Source: Takakia lepidozioides (lineage: Eukaryota > Streptophyta > Takakiopsida > Takakiales > Takakiaceae). Taken from it: 64,000 bases of DNA. Below are positions 32,425-45,000 of the stretch, one piece after another; within the stretch, counting starts at the first letter, position 1; each line of letters starts with the position of its first letter. The stretch is taken from positions 17,854,001 through 17,918,000 of the forward strand of contig CM060731.1 of the NCBI GenBank assembly GCA_030704615.1, read 5' to 3'. The translations under genes and the position numbers were made by a program. The notes beneath the pieces were generated by a model. The model saw only the letters and a program-made list of their open reading frames with translations, was not told the origin of the DNA and made no database searches.

Positions 32425-35400
32425 CTAAGCATGCATTTCCTTCCCCACGCTCCAAGGTTGATGTCCCCATCGACGCTTCTTCCGCTTTTGAGGTCGCCCT
32501 TCGAAAGCTGCAACCGCCTCGGATGCGTTTCCCATTTCTGAGGCACGCACCCAAGATGCCTCCACATGATGATAGCCCTTCCATTTGACGAGATACTCCG
32601 TTTCTCGGTTCTTGAACCTCCTCGACTTAAGTATTGCCTCCACCTCGTACTCAGGTTCATTTTCATGATCCAACAGCATAGGTGGCGGACGCAACACTTG
32701 ATGCCGATTCGGACGCGCTTCATCTTTGAAGTAAGGTTTCAAAAGGGAGACATGGAATACTGGGTGCACCTTGCTGTTTGCCGGCAGCTCCAATTCATAC
32801 ACATCCTCATTCATAACCTTCCGAATGCGAAAGGGTCCCGCATATGGAGGTACAAACTTCGGACTCACTTCCGGAGGTAGTCGGAAATTCTTGATGTTCA
32901 ACCAGACCTCTGTGCCTGCCTCAAACTTCACTTCCCTCCGCTTCCGATTCGCCTGCCTTTCATACCGTTTCCTAGCTTTGGCAATATTGTACTTTGCGAG
33001 CTTCAACAAACGCTCGCGTTCTTCCAGTACCGCCGCTACTGTCGGTTCCTCAACGTCCTGGGCGGCCCAACTTGTCGGCACCAGAGGTGCTTTTCCATAG
33101 ACCAATACAAAAGGGGAAACTCCCGTTGCGGAGTGTTCTGTGTTATTATAACAGAATTCTGCCGCGTCTAAGTGTTCCATCCAGTCTGATTGGTCTGCCG
33201 ACACGTAATTCCGCAAGAATTGCTTCACTACGGAATTCATTCTTTCCGTTTGGCCGTCCGTCGTAGGTCGGAAGGCGGTGCTCATCATCAGCCTCGTCCC
33301 CATCTTCTTCCAAAGTGCTCTCCAGAATTTACTCGTAAACTTTGGATCGCGATCCGAGACAATATCCTTTGGGACTCCATGATGCTTTAAGACGTGGGCG
33401 AAGTAAAGTCGCCCTGTCTCCTGCGCCGTTGCCATCTCCTTGGTGGGGATGAAATGGCCCATTTTACTGAACCTATCCACCACCACCATGATTGCATCGA
33501 ATCCTTTTGACAGCGGCATAGCAGTCATGAAATCCATCGAGACGCTTTCCCAAGTCCCCTCTGGAATCGGCAAGGGTTGTAACAGCCCCGCTTGCTTTTT
33601 GTACTCGCTCCGGTTTTGTTGGCATGTGGTGCATGTCTTGACATACTCCTCTGCCTCCTCCCTCAGTTTGGGCCAGAAATACTCTTTCTTCAAGAGTGCC
33701 GCAGTGCGCTTGGCTCCACCGTGGCCCGCAAGCAGGCTATCATGGCATTCTCTCAAGAGGCTATCTCTGATCCCTCCCTTCGGCACGTAGAGACATTTTT
33801 GCTTATACCGAAGCAGTCCATTTTGCAAGTGGAACTGCGATTTAACCCCCATCCTCAAGTCCTGCATCACGGACTTCGCTAGCTCATCCTTTCGGCAAGC
33901 CTTCCGGATCTTCCTTTGGAGCGCCGTCTCGCCCTGGTACACCAACAAGAGCTGCTGCTTTCTACTTAAAGCATCGGCCACCACATTGTCCCGTCCTGGT
34001 TTGTACTGGATATCCACGTCGAAGACCGCCAAAGTATCTTGCCACCTAAGTTGTTTTGGGGACAACTTGGGCTGCGTGGCAAAATACTTCACTGTGACAT
34101 TGTCCGTGAACACCTTCACTGGGTTGGAACCAACATAGTGGCGCCAAAGCTCAAGGCAATGCACCACCGCCTTCATCTCTTTTTCGTGCGTCGGCCACCG
34201 TCGCTCCACTTCATTCAGTTTCTTACTTTCGTAAGCCACTGGACGTCCATCTTGCATCAGTACACCCCCAATCGCGAAGTCCGACGCATCTGTATGTATC
34301 TCGAACGGACGATCGAACTCCGGGATTTTCAAGACTGGAGCTTCCGCCATCCGCTGCTTCAATTCAGCAAAAGCTTGGCCACAAAAGGTGTTCCATGTCC
34401 AGACTTTAGATTTACACAGAAGGTCCGACAGCGGCCCCGTGATCTTAGCGAAATTTCTCACATACTTCCGGTAATAGGAGGCGAGTCCTAGGAAGGATCG
34501 CACTCCCGGGACCGAAGTCGGAGGCTCCCAGTCCAAGATCGCCCTCACCTTTCTGTCATCCATTTTGATCCCATCCTGTGTAATCACATGCCCCAAGAAC
34601 TCCACTTTCGTGACCCCGAATTCGCACTTTGAAGCTTTGGCATACAGCTTCCCTTCCCGCAATTTTTGGAACACCCTTTTGAGGTGCTCCAGGTGCTCCT
34701 CCTTTGTTTTCGAGTACACCAAGATATCGTCGATGTACACGATCACAAAGTCATCCAACCACTCCTGGAAAAGGCTGTTCATCAGCGTGCTAAATGTCGC
34801 TGGTGCATTGGTGAGCCCAAAAGGCATCACCAAGAACTCATATGAACCATACCTTGTCCTGCACGCGGTCTTCTCCTCATCTCCTTCCGCCACCCGAATT
34901 TGGTGATAGCCGGAGCGCAAGTCAATCCGGCTGAAATACTTCGCTCCTGCCAACCGATCGAAGAGGTCGTCGATCCTTGGCAAGGGGTACCGGTTTTTGA
35001 TATTCACCTTATTCAGAGCCCTGTAATCGACACACATCCGCAGCGTCCCATCCTTCTTGTCTGCAAATAGCACCGGGGCTCCGTAAGGTGACTTACTCGG
35101 CCGGATGTACCCCTTTGACATTAGATCCTTGAGCTGAGTCTTCAGCTCGACCAACTCTTTGTGGCTCAACCGATAGGGCGCCTTGGCAGGCGGTTCCGAT
35201 CCCGGTATCACCTCAATCTTGTGGTCAACTCCTCTTCGCGGTGGCAAGCCGCTTGGTAAATCCTCCGGCATCACATCCTGGTATTTCTCCAAAACCCCCT
35301 TGATCCAATCTGGGCTCGGCTCCCCATCGCCTTCTCTTTTCAGTTCTCTAATGTAAAGCAAAAACTGGGGCTCGTGTGCCTCCTCCACGGCCCACTCCTT

Positions 35401-37032
35401 TGCTGACAGAAGGTTTATTCGCCCTCCCACGGATTTGGGCGTTTCAAACACTCGTAAAACCTCGCCACCATTCCCACATGGCAGCGTGACTACTCTCTTG
35501 CGGCCATCTATGACCGCTCCGGATTTGCTCAAAAAGGTCATCCCCAAAATGAGATCCACTCCATCGATCTCGCAGATGGTGAAAATCTCACGTCCCTTCC
35601 AACTCCCCAGTTGAAGAGGAACATCAATCGCCAACCTTGTCGCCAACTGTGGTTCTCCTTTGGCAGAACGCACCTCAATAGAGGCCCCTACGTCACTTGT
35701 CGGGAGTCCCAACTTTTGTGCCGTTGCCGGTGTCATGAAGGAGTGCGACGCTCCTGTGTCCACCAACAACGACACATTAGTTCCGGATATTATCCCATCC
35801 ACGAACAATAACTGACTCCCTTTTCGTAAGGCGCCAGTTTCCTGATATAACTCACAAGAAAATTTGCCTACCTTGCAAGTCTTGGCAACCACCGCTTCCA
35901 CCAAGCGACTGATGGTATCTTCCGACAGCTCCGTGGTCGCCCGAGTCATGTTCAATTGCCGGGGCTTCGTGCACTTCTTGGCCATGTGCCCGAGCTCCCC
36001 GCAATTGAAACACACTCCATCAAAGGTCGCCTTCTGTCCGCCATAAGCCGCTCCACCCGCTTTTCCTTTCGAAGCACCGGGTGCCGCCTTGACGTGTGAA
36101 GGCCCTCCCTTCGATTTCCACGTGCCATTTTCGCCGCGTGGCCTATCCCACTTCTTTTCCGGTCGGAAGGAGTCACCTTCCCGCCGGGTCTTCTTGTGGT
36201 TCAGCTCCGTACGGCCTTGTCTTTCACCCCTAGGGACATCTGAGAAACATTCAGCCCTCTCAATAGCCTCGTTCAAAGTCTTGGGTGGCTTCTCCTCCAA
36301 CTTCCGCCTGGCCCATGGGGCCAGTCCCGCCACAAAGTTGAAGACCATTTCTGGTTCTGCCATGTCCACGACTTCGAGCAACAGCACATTGAAAGCCTGG
36401 ACATACCCCCGAATGTCATCTGTTTGCTTCAAATTCCTCATCTTGTCCCGGTCAAGCCAGGACGCGTTGAGGGGCACAAACTGTCTCTTCATCAATTCCT
36501 TGAACCCACTCCTGTTCAAGGTTTCCGGGCTTGGACCTCGGTCGTGAAGGCGTTTCTGCCACCATTGTTGAGCATAGCCCCTCAAATAGGTGGGAGCCAC
36601 TTCCACCCGATCCTCGTCACTCAACTTGGCCGCCCGGAAGTACTGCTCTAGCTCCAAGAGCCAGGTGTTGAGTGCCTTCCAATTTCGGACGCCCTCGAAG
36701 GTGTCGGGTTCCTTAGGCTTCACCTTAAACTTTGCCTTAGTAGAAGTGGCATTAGCCGTCTTCAACACGTCTTTCAACGTCCCGCCAAACTGCGCCAACA
36801 ACCCTTCCCAAAAGGCTGCCGGCATGGGAGGCATCTCTTGGTTTGTCGGAGCTCTCAAGGATTCCTCGGGCTCCGACTCCTCGGATTCCTCCCGCTCTTG
36901 GGCGGCCTCGTTTTCGGAAACATGCATCGCTTCCTCAAACGGCCGCCTCGGTGACACGCCGCCCCCATCGGGCTCACCGGGGTCATCATCTTTTGGGCCG
37001 TTCCGCTTTCGCTTCGGCTTGCCCGACCCCAT
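32425..37032 (-). CDS. gag-pol: gag-pol polyprotein with chromodomain
   Basis: A single frame of 1,535 codons starts at the ATG at 37,032 ([10 protein letters not shown]); the longer frame upstream has no ATG. In order: gag capsid (about 110-290), CCHC zinc knuckle [14 protein letters not shown] (about 340), aspartic protease LVDTGAS (about 424), reverse transcriptase with YIDD (about 766), RNase H HTDASD (about 914), integrase zinc-binding domain with GHGG and CTTCQQ (about 1095-1140), integrase core with [15 protein letters not shown] and TDGQTER giving D, D and E (about 1168, 1227 and 1262), and a C-terminal chromodomain [11 protein letters not shown]...YLVKWKGY (about 1460-1515). The chromodomain directs integration to marked chromatin in this group. 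No stop or frameshift is seen. Gag and pol are fused in one frame. Confidence 0.95.
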   Translation of the reverse strand: MGSGKPKRKRNGPKDDDPGEPDGGGVSPRRPFEEAMHVSENEAAQEREESEESEPEESLRAPTNQEMPPMPAAFWEGLLAQFGGTLKDVLKTANATSTKAKFKVKPKEPDTFEGVRNWKALNTWLLELEQYFRAAKLSDEDRVEVAPTYLRGYAQQWWQKRLHDRGPSPETLNRSGFKELMKRQFVPLNASWLDRDKMRNLKQTDDIRGYVQAFNVLLLEVVDMAEPEMVFNFVAGLAPWARRKLEEKPPKTLNEAIERAECFSDVPRGERQGRTELNHKKTRREGDSFRPEKKWDRPRGENGTWKSKGGPSHVKAAPGASKGKAGGAAYGGQKATFDGVCFNCGELGHMAKKCTKPRQLNMTRATTELSEDTISRLVEAVVAKTCKVGKFSCELYQETGALRKGSQLLFVDGIISGTNVSLLVDTGASHSFMTPATAQKLGLPTSDVGASIEVRSAKGEPQLATRLAIDVPLQLGSWKGREIFTICEIDGVDLILGMTFLSKSGAVIDGRKRVVTLPCGNGGEVLRVFETPKSVGGRINLLSAKEWAVEEAHEPQFLLYIRELKREGDGEPSPDWIKGVLEKYQDVMPEDLPSGLPPRRGVDHKIEVIPGSEPPAKAPYRLSHKELVELKTQLKDLMSKGYIRPSKSPYGAPVLFADKKDGTLRMCVDYRALNKVNIKNRYPLPRIDDLFDRLAGAKYFSRIDLRSGYHQIRVAEGDEEKTACRTRYGSYEFLVMPFGLTNAPATFSTLMNSLFQEWLDDFVIVYIDDILVYSKTKEEHLEHLKRVFQKLREGKLYAKASKCEFGVTKVEFLGHVITQDGIKMDDRKVRAILDWEPPTSVPGVRSFLGLASYYRKYVRNFAKITGPLSDLLCKSKVWTWNTFCGQAFAELKQRMAEAPVLKIPEFDRPFEIHTDASDFAIGGVLMQDGRPVAYESKKLNEVERRWPTHEKEMKAVVHCLELWRHYVGSNPVKVFTDNVTVKYFATQPKLSPKQLRWQDTLAVFDVDIQYKPGRDNVVADALSRKQQLLLVYQGETALQRKIRKACRKDELAKSVMQDLRMGVKSQFHLQNGLLRYKQKCLYVPKGGIRDSLLRECHDSLLAGHGGAKRTAALLKKEYFWPKLREEAEEYVKTCTTCQQNRSEYKKQAGLLQPLPIPEGTWESVSMDFMTAMPLSKGFDAIMVVVDRFSKMGHFIPTKEMATAQETGRLYFAHVLKHHGVPKDIVSDRDPKFTSKFWRALWKKMGTRLMMSTAFRPTTDGQTERMNSVVKQFLRNYVSADQSDWMEHLDAAEFCYNNTEHSATGVSPFVLVYGKAPLVPTSWAAQDVEEPTVAAVLEERERLLKLAKYNIAKARKRYERQANRKRREVKFEAGTEVWLNIKNFRLPPEVSPKFVPPYAGPFRIRKVMNEDVYELELPANSKVHPVFHVSLLKPYFKDEARPNRHQVLRPPPMLLDHENEPEYEVEAILKSRRFKNRETEYLVKWKGYHHVEASWVRASEMGNASEAVAAFEGRPQKRKKRRWGHQPWSVGKEMHA

Positions 37033-37073
37033 GATGAGGCCAATCCCAAGGACGATCGCGTACTGAACTCTAA

Positions 37074-37085
37074 GCTCTGATACCA
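37074..37085 (-). other. primer-binding site for initiator tRNA-Met
   Basis: On the minus strand TGGTATCAGAGC lies two bases after the 5' LTR. It is complementary to the 3' end of plant initiator tRNA-Met, the usual primer of this group. Confidence 0.92.
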
Positions 37086-37087
37086 AG

Positions 37088-37812
37088 TGTCGCGCACCTC
37101 ACTTCGGTAAACTCCCCTTCAAGTCATAGTTACTCGCTTTGATGCGCGCGCCTGACTCCCAACCTGGCCGCCGGGCCAACTTGGAGCTTCGGCTGCTCAC
37201 CGGGACATAACGGTCCCCCTTCGCTTCCCTCTAAAACCCTCCACCTAATTGGGACTAGGAGAATTCCCTTTGGTAGATGGCAGTCCGGAACAGCTCCCCA
37301 CTCTTTGGTCGCTTTCCGGCTCGCTCGCTTACTCACTAGTTTTTGGTCACCAACGGGCTTGCACCGTTCTCGGGTTACTACTCCCTATATATACTTCTGT
37401 AGCTGTCCGCGGGGGTTTCACAACCAGCCATGCCATTTTATGGCGAACCACCACGAAGACCCTCGACTCCCGGTGGTGAGTCGCGGTGAGTCTTGGCCCT
37501 CTCACCACGACCCCATTGGGCCGTGATGAGTCCCAAGACTCCCCACGACTCCCACCACGAGGTCTCCACCCTATGGTTAGTCCTATGCCACCCCCACTAA
37601 GACCCGCTAAGCTACCACCACCCCTTGTGGAGCCACCCCCACCGCAACCCGGTGTGCAGGGCTCCTCCTAGTGAGCGCCTCCGCCTCCTTGAGTGCCTTG
37701 GACACTCAAGGGCGCTTCAGCCCCCCCATACCTATCGCTGCCGCTGCCCCCACCACAGGGGCAGCCCCTCATGTGTCTCGACCCCCCGCCCTCAAGGCAA
37801 AGGGCCGCGACA
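37088..37812 (-). mobile_element. 5' LTR of the intact chromovirus (LTR B)
   Basis: 725 bp, nearly identical to LTR A, and followed on the outside by the second CACGT. Confidence 0.92.
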
Positions 37813-37907
37813 CACGTCGCCCCCATCGGGCTCACCATGATCATCATCTTTCGGGCCGTTCCGTACTGAACTCGATTGCGTACTGAACTCTAAGCTCTGA
37901 TTCCAAG
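37813..37907 (-). mobile_element. chromovirus copy 2, leader and start of gag
   Basis: It opens with the right-hand target duplication CACGT and continues copy 2's gag start from 30,838 (GTCGCCCCCATCGGGCTCAC). The rest is a shortened leader with a primer-binding site TGGAATCAGAGC (37,894-37,905) that has one mismatch to the initiator tRNA-Met site. Confidence 0.85.
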
Positions 37908-38632
37908 TGTTGCGCACCTCACTTCGGTAAGCTCCCCTTCAAGTCACAGTTACTCGCTTTGATGCGCGCTCCTAACTCCCAACCTGGCCGTCGCGCCAAC
38001 TCGGAGCTTCGGCTGCTCACCGAGACATAACGGTCCTTCTTTCTTCCCCCAACAGACCCTCCACCAATTTGGGCCTAGTGGAAATTCCATTTGGTAGATG
38101 GCAGTCCGGAATAGCCCCCCACTCCTTGGTTGCTTTCCAGCTCGCTCGCTTACTCACTAGTTTTTGGTCACCAACGGGCTTGCACCGTTCTTGGGGTTAC
38201 TACTCCCTATATATACTTCTGTGACTGTCCGCGGGGGTTCCACAAACAACACCATCCTTTTATGGCGAACCACCACGAAGACCCTCGATTCCCGGTGATG
38301 AGTCGCGATGAGTCTTGGCCCACCCACCACGGCCCCATTGGACCGTGATGAGTTCCAAGACTCCCCACGACTCCCACCACAAGGTCTCCGCCCCATGGTG
38401 AGTCCTATGCCACCCTCACTAAGTCCCACTAAGCTACCACCACCCCGCGTGGAACCACCCCCACCGCAACCCGGTGTGCGGGGCTCCACCTAGTGAGCGC
38501 CTCCGCCTCCTTGAGTGCCTTGGCCACTCAAGGGTGCTTCAGCCCCCGCATCTATTGTTGCCACCGCCCCCACTACAAGGGCAGCCCCTCTTGTGTCCCG
38601 ACCCCCTGCCCTCAAGGCAAAGGGCCGCGACA
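37908..38632 (-). mobile_element. 5' LTR of chromovirus copy 2 (LTR C)
   Basis: 725 bp and clearly diverged from A and B. It shares specific variants with LTR D (GCGCGCTCCTAACTCCC, CCAACAGACCCTCCACC, AATAGCCCCCCACTCC), marking C and D as the two LTRs of one insertion although they now face opposite ways. Confidence 0.9.
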
Positions 38633-41430
38633 AAGGTGGTCTGGAGTGCCTGCACCTATGATCTCCAGCCAGGGATACCTTCACCTCATTTGTTACTACT
38701 CATGGACAGCCAAATCAGGCCTTGAAGTTCAAGCCAATAATCACACCGGAGTGCAGCAGCTGAATCACAACAAACTTGAGGGCCTAGGAAAGAGAAGAGC
38801 TGGAACACAACAAGGAACTTCCACCAAACCATCCAAATGCTCTCTAAGCGATAAATCCACCACACATGCTAACACATGAATAAATCAACCAAGATCATCA
38901 AGGCTAGACCAGCCCCAAGCAGCCAATATGCCATCCAAATCCAAGGTCAAGAGGTGCTGATCTCCACAAAAGAGGTTGAGAAGCAGAGCTGGATCAAGAG
39001 GAGGGGCTGCATCAGTAGCAGCAAGGTCATCCAAGGTGAGCATAGGTCTGCTGACAGGAGGATCAACCCTCGTGAGTCCATTAGCATTTGTGTTTTCTTT
39101 TCCTTTCTTATAGACTATATCCATGTTAACATAGCCCATCTAGCAAGTCTGCCATGAAGTTCCTTGGGCTTGACAAGTGCCTTGAGTGGAAGGTGATCAG
39201 TCTCCACCACAAACCGGCTGCCATGTAAATATTGTCTAAAATGCTTCACACCAAAGACCAGGGCCAAACCCTCCTTATCAGATATGGAATAATTCATTTC
39301 ATGACGATCTAGGCGGCAAGATGCATAAGCTATTACATGCTCCTTACCTTCTACAATTTGATATAAGATTGCAGAAATAACAACATCTGATACATCAGTC
39401 TGAAGCAGAAAATGTAATTCAAAGTTGAGAAACATCAGGATAGGAGCTGAACATAAGGCCTTGCAAAGAGTGTCAAAGGCAGCTTGCTAGGAGAAGCTCC
39501 ATTCAAACCTGGCATCCTTGCACAATACCTTGATCAGAGGGTGAGCAAGTTTTGCAAAGTTCTTTATGAAGCGCCTGAAATAGGAGGCCAGACTAAGGAA
39601 GGATTTGATGCAGTGTTTGTCCCTGGGAATATGAAAGCCCCAAATAGACTCAAGCTTGGCAGGATCAGGAACACAAACCATCCTTGGACAGAATATGCCC
39701 AAGAAAGTGTAACTCAGGCATAAGCAGCTCATACTTTTTGGGCTTCACTTTGAGTCCTACAATTCGTAATTTGCTGAAAACACGTTGCAGATCAATCAAG
39801 TGTGCATCAAAGTTGGCTGAGTATACATTGATATCATCAACATAAATCAAGGCACAATTCCCAGCGAAGATTACCTAAGACAATGTCCATGAGGCGTTGG
39901 AAAGTAGAGGTAGCATTGCACAAGCCAAATGGCATGGTTTCGTATTGGTACTTGGCCATGCGACACACAAATGAAGTCTTTTCCTTGGCTGCTTCAGTGA
40001 GAGGAACTTGCCAAAAACCAAATGCAAGATCAAGAGAGAAGAAAATGGCAGCACCATGCAATTGATCTAAGGTTTCATTGATCCTGGGTAGAGGGTAGGC
40101 ATCCTTCTTGGTGATGTCATTCAGTTTCTTGAAGTCAACACAAAAGCGAGTAGTGCCATCTTTCTTACCAACCAGGACAATGGGACTGGCCCAAGGAGAG
40201 ACTGATGGCTTAATCACACCAGCATCTAGCATTTTCTAGACTTCTTCCTGGACTATGGCACGCTCTTTAACACTTTCTCGGTACGCAAATTGCGTAATAG
40301 GAGGCCCCTCAGTGACAATGTCATGTTGAAGGATGGGAGTACGCCACAGATCAGTAGATCCCAAGCTGAAAATATCTAGATTTTTTGCAACAAGCATTTC
40401 TACTCTTTTCTTTTGGCCAGGGGAGAGGGTACTGCCTAATGTAAGTTCAGACAACACTTTGGTGAGAGCCTTCTTACCTTCAGGACTGAGATCAGGAATA
40501 GGTGATGGTGCTATTGCAACAAAGATAGCAACAGCATCCACAGGGCCGTGTTGAATGCCAATGGCCTCTAGCCCAAAGCCAGCTTGCACTTCTTGTATTT
40601 CAGCAATGGGTAAGGCAGTGATACGAGCTAGGACCTGCCCCTTCTTAATAGTCACAAGAAAGCGCTCTAGATTAGCAATTAACACTTTGACCTCCTGCCT
40701 ATATCCTCTATCTATACCACCAGTAGCCACCAGGCAATGCTTGAGAGCAGTGAGTCTTCGCCAACCTTCTACTTCCAGGAAATGAGTAGTTGGGCATAAA
40801 AAGGCTAGACCAGATTTGATCACTTTCTGGGTCATAGCAGGGATGGTGACGTTCATGGGTGCACGAATCAGAGTAGAATTTTTTGGGATAGCTATAGGCA
40901 CCTGTGTTCTACCATCAGCACTAGGAACATGCCATTGATATAGGAATTGAAGATCAGGCTGGAATTTGTCAAAATCATTCCAATTGAGTCTGAAGTGAGA
41001 GTTCTGTTGTACCTCTTTCACCATTGCCTGAACTCTGGATAGATTGGCGTGGCAGATCCAGCTCTAAGTTTCACTGCTTTCAAAGGAACAACGACCTCAT
41101 GGCCCTCTCCATTGTCAAATCGGAGGGAGTAATCAGCCAGACTGATGGTTGCACCAGCTCCAGTTATCCAATCAAGGCCTAGCAAGAATTGATCGCCTAT
41201 AGTGACTATACATGTAACCACAACCTCATTTTTGTGAATCTTGATGGGCTCAGTAACCAAACCTAGAGGCTCATATCTGGACCTATCCGCAATTACTACT
41301 TCAACACCAGAGGCAAGGCATAACTTAAGACCAAGAACTCTCACAACATTTAGAGGTATAGCAGATATGGTGCACCCCGTGTCTATTACACAAGGGAAAC
41401 TTAACTCGTGAATATGGCATTGGGCCATAA
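38633..41430 (-). pseudogene. outer Gypsy protease, RT and RNase H, inverted
   Basis: On the minus strand: protease VIDTGCTISAIP at about 41,385; a 260-aa linker (40,236-41,024); reverse transcriptase CVDFKKLND and PFGLCNATSTFQRLMD, then YVDDINVYS at about 39,840; FLGHILSKDG; RNase H LQTDVSD at about 39,395; and the RNase H end TDHLPLKAL near 39,200. Frame changes near 40,230, 39,850, 39,660 and 39,450 break it. It is the same family as 3886-4847. It ends at 38,633 next to LTR C with AAGGT, the reverse complement of the ACCTT that follows LTR D at 47,273. This is the outer element's own pol, turned around. Confidence 0.88.
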
Positions 41431-42002
41431 GAGGGCTGTAGCAAAAATTAATCTTAAGATGGCAGACTTAGCTGACAACAAATCAATGCAAACTCATGCC
41501 AAGTTTCAAGCTCCAGTGGGCTCTGAGCTTGGCATGGCTGCAACATCTTCACCCTATGTCTTGCCCGCTATGCAATGCAAGCCAAATAATTTCACTCTTC
41601 AAGGGCTAGCCAACATAGTGGGTAGTTTAAGTGAGTTAGTTGTCACTCAGTTCGCTGCCATGCAAGCTCATTAGCCACGTTGGCAGCCTAGACAGACACC
41701 AGCACAGACAGGTGATAACAATAGAGGTCGTACCCAAACTGGTCAGGCTTATGAGGGCAACCGTGCTGCATGTTAAATATGCGGGTCTTTTGAACATTGG
41801 TCCTGGACCAAGCATTGCCCTGATAGAGCAAGCTTACCAGAGCTGCTTAAAAACAAAAATGATGCCAGTGGTTCCAACCCTCCTTTAAACTAGACAGACC
41901 TCTTGGGAAGGGGGCAAGAGGTCCACCAGTCACCAACCCTACCTCTCTCATTCCTTTGCAAGCTGTGTTATCTACTAATTTCAAAGCTTTGCATTGTCCT
42001 CT
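41431..42002 (+). pseudogene. outer Gypsy gag, nucleocapsid part
   Basis: On the plus strand the frame from about 41,431 reads RAVAKINLKMADLADNK, FTLQGLANIVGSLSEL, then a Gln/Arg/Thr-rich stretch and a zinc-knuckle block ICGSFEHWSWTKHCPD whose first Cys is followed by a stop (TAA at 41,775). It ends in TNFKALHCPL, and its frame runs on without a break into the protease start MAQCHIHEL now at 41,430 on the other strand. At its left end the frame joins that of gag at 29,993. It is therefore the missing piece between those two segments. Confidence 0.78.
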
Positions 42003-42027
42003 AAGCAGGCAGACCTCAGGGCAGCAG
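42003..42027. other. junction filler of about 25 bp
   Basis: This short stretch (AGCAGGCAGACC...) matches neither the outer gag to its left nor chromovirus gag to its right, as is common at end-joined breaks. Confidence 0.4.
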
Positions 42028-45000
42028 ATCGAAGGGAGGGCCCTCATACGCCAAGACGACACTCGGTGCTCCGAAAGGAAAATCAGGTGCGACGCCTTAT
42101 GGCGGACAAAAGACAACCTTCGATGGAGTGTGCTTCAATTGTGGGGAGCCTGGGCACATGGCTAAGAAGTGTACGAATCCCCGACAATTGAACATGACTC
42201 GGGCAACCACGGAGTTGTCTGAAGCTTCCATCAGCTGCTTGGTGGAGGCAGTGGTCGCCAAGACTTGCAAGGTAGGCAATCACGCTTGTGAGTTGTATCA
42301 GGAAACTGGCGCCTTGCAAAAGGGAGTCAGTTAATGTTTGTGAGTGGGATAATCTCCGGAACTAACGTGTCGTTGTTGGTGGACATAGGAGCGTCGCACT
42401 CCTTCATGACACCGGCAACGACACAGAAGCTGGGACTCCCGACAAGTGATGTGGGGGCCTCTATTGAGGTGCGTTCTGTTAAGGGAGAACCACAATTGGC
42501 GACAAGGTTGGCATTCGATGTTCCTCTTCAGCTCGGGAGTTGGGAGGGACGTGAGAACTTCACCATTTGCGAGATCGATGGAATGGATCTCATTTTGGGG
42601 ATGACCTTTTTGAGCAGATCCGGAGCGATCATAGATGGCCGCAAGAGAATAGTCACGCTACCGTGTGGGAATGGTGGTGAAGTTTTAAGAGTGTCGGAAA
42701 CGCCCAACATAAACATGTTGTCAGCAAAGGAGTGGGCCGTGGAGGAGTCACACAAGCCCCAATTTTTGCTTTATGTAAGACAAGTGAAGGGATAAGACGA
42801 TGGGGAGCCGAGCCTAGATTGGATCAAGGGGATTTTGGAAAAATACCAGGATGTGATGCCGGAGGATTTACCAAGCGGCTTGCCACCGCGAAGGGGAGTT
42901 GACCACAAGATTGAGGTGATACCGGGATCGGAGCCGCCTGCCAAGGCGCCCTACCGGTTGAGCCACAGAGAGTTGGTCGAGCTGAAGACTCAGCTAAAGG
43001 ATCTAATGTCAAAGGGGTACATCCGGCCGAGTAAGTCACCTTACGGAGCCCCGGTGCTATTCGCAGAAAAGAAAGATGTGACGCTGCGGATGTGTGTCGA
43101 TTACAGGGCCCTGATTAAGGTGACTATCAAGAACTGGTACCCTTTGCCAAGGATCGACGACCTCTTCGATTGGTTGGCAGGAGCGAAGTATTTCAGCTGG
43201 ATCGATTTGCGTTCCGGGTATCATCAGATCCGAGTGGCGGAAGGAGATGAGGAAAAGACCGCGTGCAGGACAAGATATGGTTCGTATGAGTTCTTGGTGA
43301 TGCCTTTTGGGCTCACCAACGCACCCGCGACCTTTAGCACGCTAATGAACAGCCTTTTCCAGGAGTGGTTGGATGACTTTGTGATCGTATACATCGACGA
43401 CATACTAGTGTACTCGAAAACAAAGGAAGAGCACCTGAAGCACCTCAAAAGGGTGTTCCAGAAATTGCGGGAAGGGAAGCTGTATGCCAAAGCTTCAAAG
43501 TGAGAATTCGGGGTCACAAAAGTGGAGTTCCTAGGGCATGTGATTACATAGGATGGGATCAAAATGGATGATAGAAAGGTGAGGGCGATCTTGGACTGGG
43601 AACCTCCGACTTCGGTCCCGGAAGTGCGATCCTTCCTAGGACTCGCCTCCTATTACCGAAAGTATGTGAGAAATTTTGCCAAGATCGTGGGGCCGCTGTC
43701 AGACCTTCTGTATAAATCCGAAGTCTGGGTATGGAACACCTTTTGTGGTCAAGCTTTTGCCGAGTTGAAGCAGCGGATGGCAGAAGCTTCAGTCCTCAAA
43801 ATCCCGGAGTTCGACCGGCCATTTGAGATTCATACGGATGCGTCGGACTTCGCTATAGGGGGTGTACTCATGCAGGATGAACGTCCAATGACTTACGAAA
43901 GTAAGAAACTGAATGAAGTAGAGCGACGGTGGCCTACACATGAGAAGTAAATGAAGGCGGTGGTGCATTGCCTTGAGCTTTGGCGCCACTATGTTGGTTC
44001 CAACCTGGTGAAGGTGTTCACGGACAATGTCACGGTGAAGTATTTTGCCACGCAGCATAAGTTGTCCCCAAAACAACTTAGGTGGCAAGATACTTTGGCG
44101 GTCTTCGACGTGGATATCCAGTACAAACCGGGACGAGACAATGTGGTGGCCGATGCTTTAAGTAGAAAACAACACCTTTTGTTGGTGTACAGGGGCGAGA
44201 CGACGCTCCAAAGGAAGATCTGGAAGGCTTACCGAAAGGATGAGATGGCGAAGTCCGTGATGCGGGACTTGAGGATGGGGGTTAAATCGCCACTTGAAAA
44301 ATGGACTGCTCCGGTATAAGCAAAAACGTCTCTACGTGTTGAAGGGAGGGATCAGAGATAGTCTCTTGAGAGAATGCCATGATGGCCCGCTTGCGGGCCA
44401 CGGCGGAGCCAAGTGCACCGCGACACTCTTGAAGAAAGAGTATTTCTGGCCCAAACTGAGGGAGGAGGCCGAGGAGTATGTCAAGACATGCACCACATGC
44501 CAACAAAACCGGAGCGAGTACAAAAAGGCAAGCAGGGCTGTTACAACCCTTGCCGATTCCAAAGGGGTCTTGGGAAAGTGTCTTGATGGATTTCATGCCT
44601 GCTATGCCGCTGTCAAAAGGATTCGATGCAATCATGGTGGTGGTGGATAGGTTCAGTAAAATGGGCCATCTCATCCCCACCAAGGAGACGACAACGGCAC
44701 AGGAGACGGGGCGACTTTACTTCGCCTACGTCTTCAAGCATCATGGACTCCCGAATGATATTGTCTTGGACCGCGATCCAAAGTTTACGAGTAAATTTTG
44801 GAGGGCACTTTGGAAGAAGATGGGGACGAGGCTCAAGATGAGCACCGCCTTCCGACCTACGACGGACGGCCAAACGGAAAGGGTGAATTCCGTGGTGAAG
44901 CAGATCTTGCGGAATTACGTGTCAGCGGACCAATCGGACTGGGTAGAGCACTTGGACGCGACAGAGTTCTGTTATAATAACACAAAACACTCTGCAACGG

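Larger units (their letters stand above)
30839..37812 (-). mobile_element. intact Ty3/Gypsy chromovirus
   Basis: This 6,974-bp element has all parts: 5-bp target duplications, two 725-bp LTRs that differ by about three substitutions and two single-base indels by eye, a primer-binding site, a purine-rich tract before the 3' LTR, and one uninterrupted gag-pol frame. It is inserted in gag of an older copy of its own family. The near-identity of the LTRs and the open frame point to a recent insertion that may still encode active protein. Confidence 0.93.

Noticed and set aside
33000-37000. Many open frames of 60-158 codons on the plus strand
   Set aside because: They are antisense shadows of the chromovirus gag-pol, which has high third-position G/C on its own strand.
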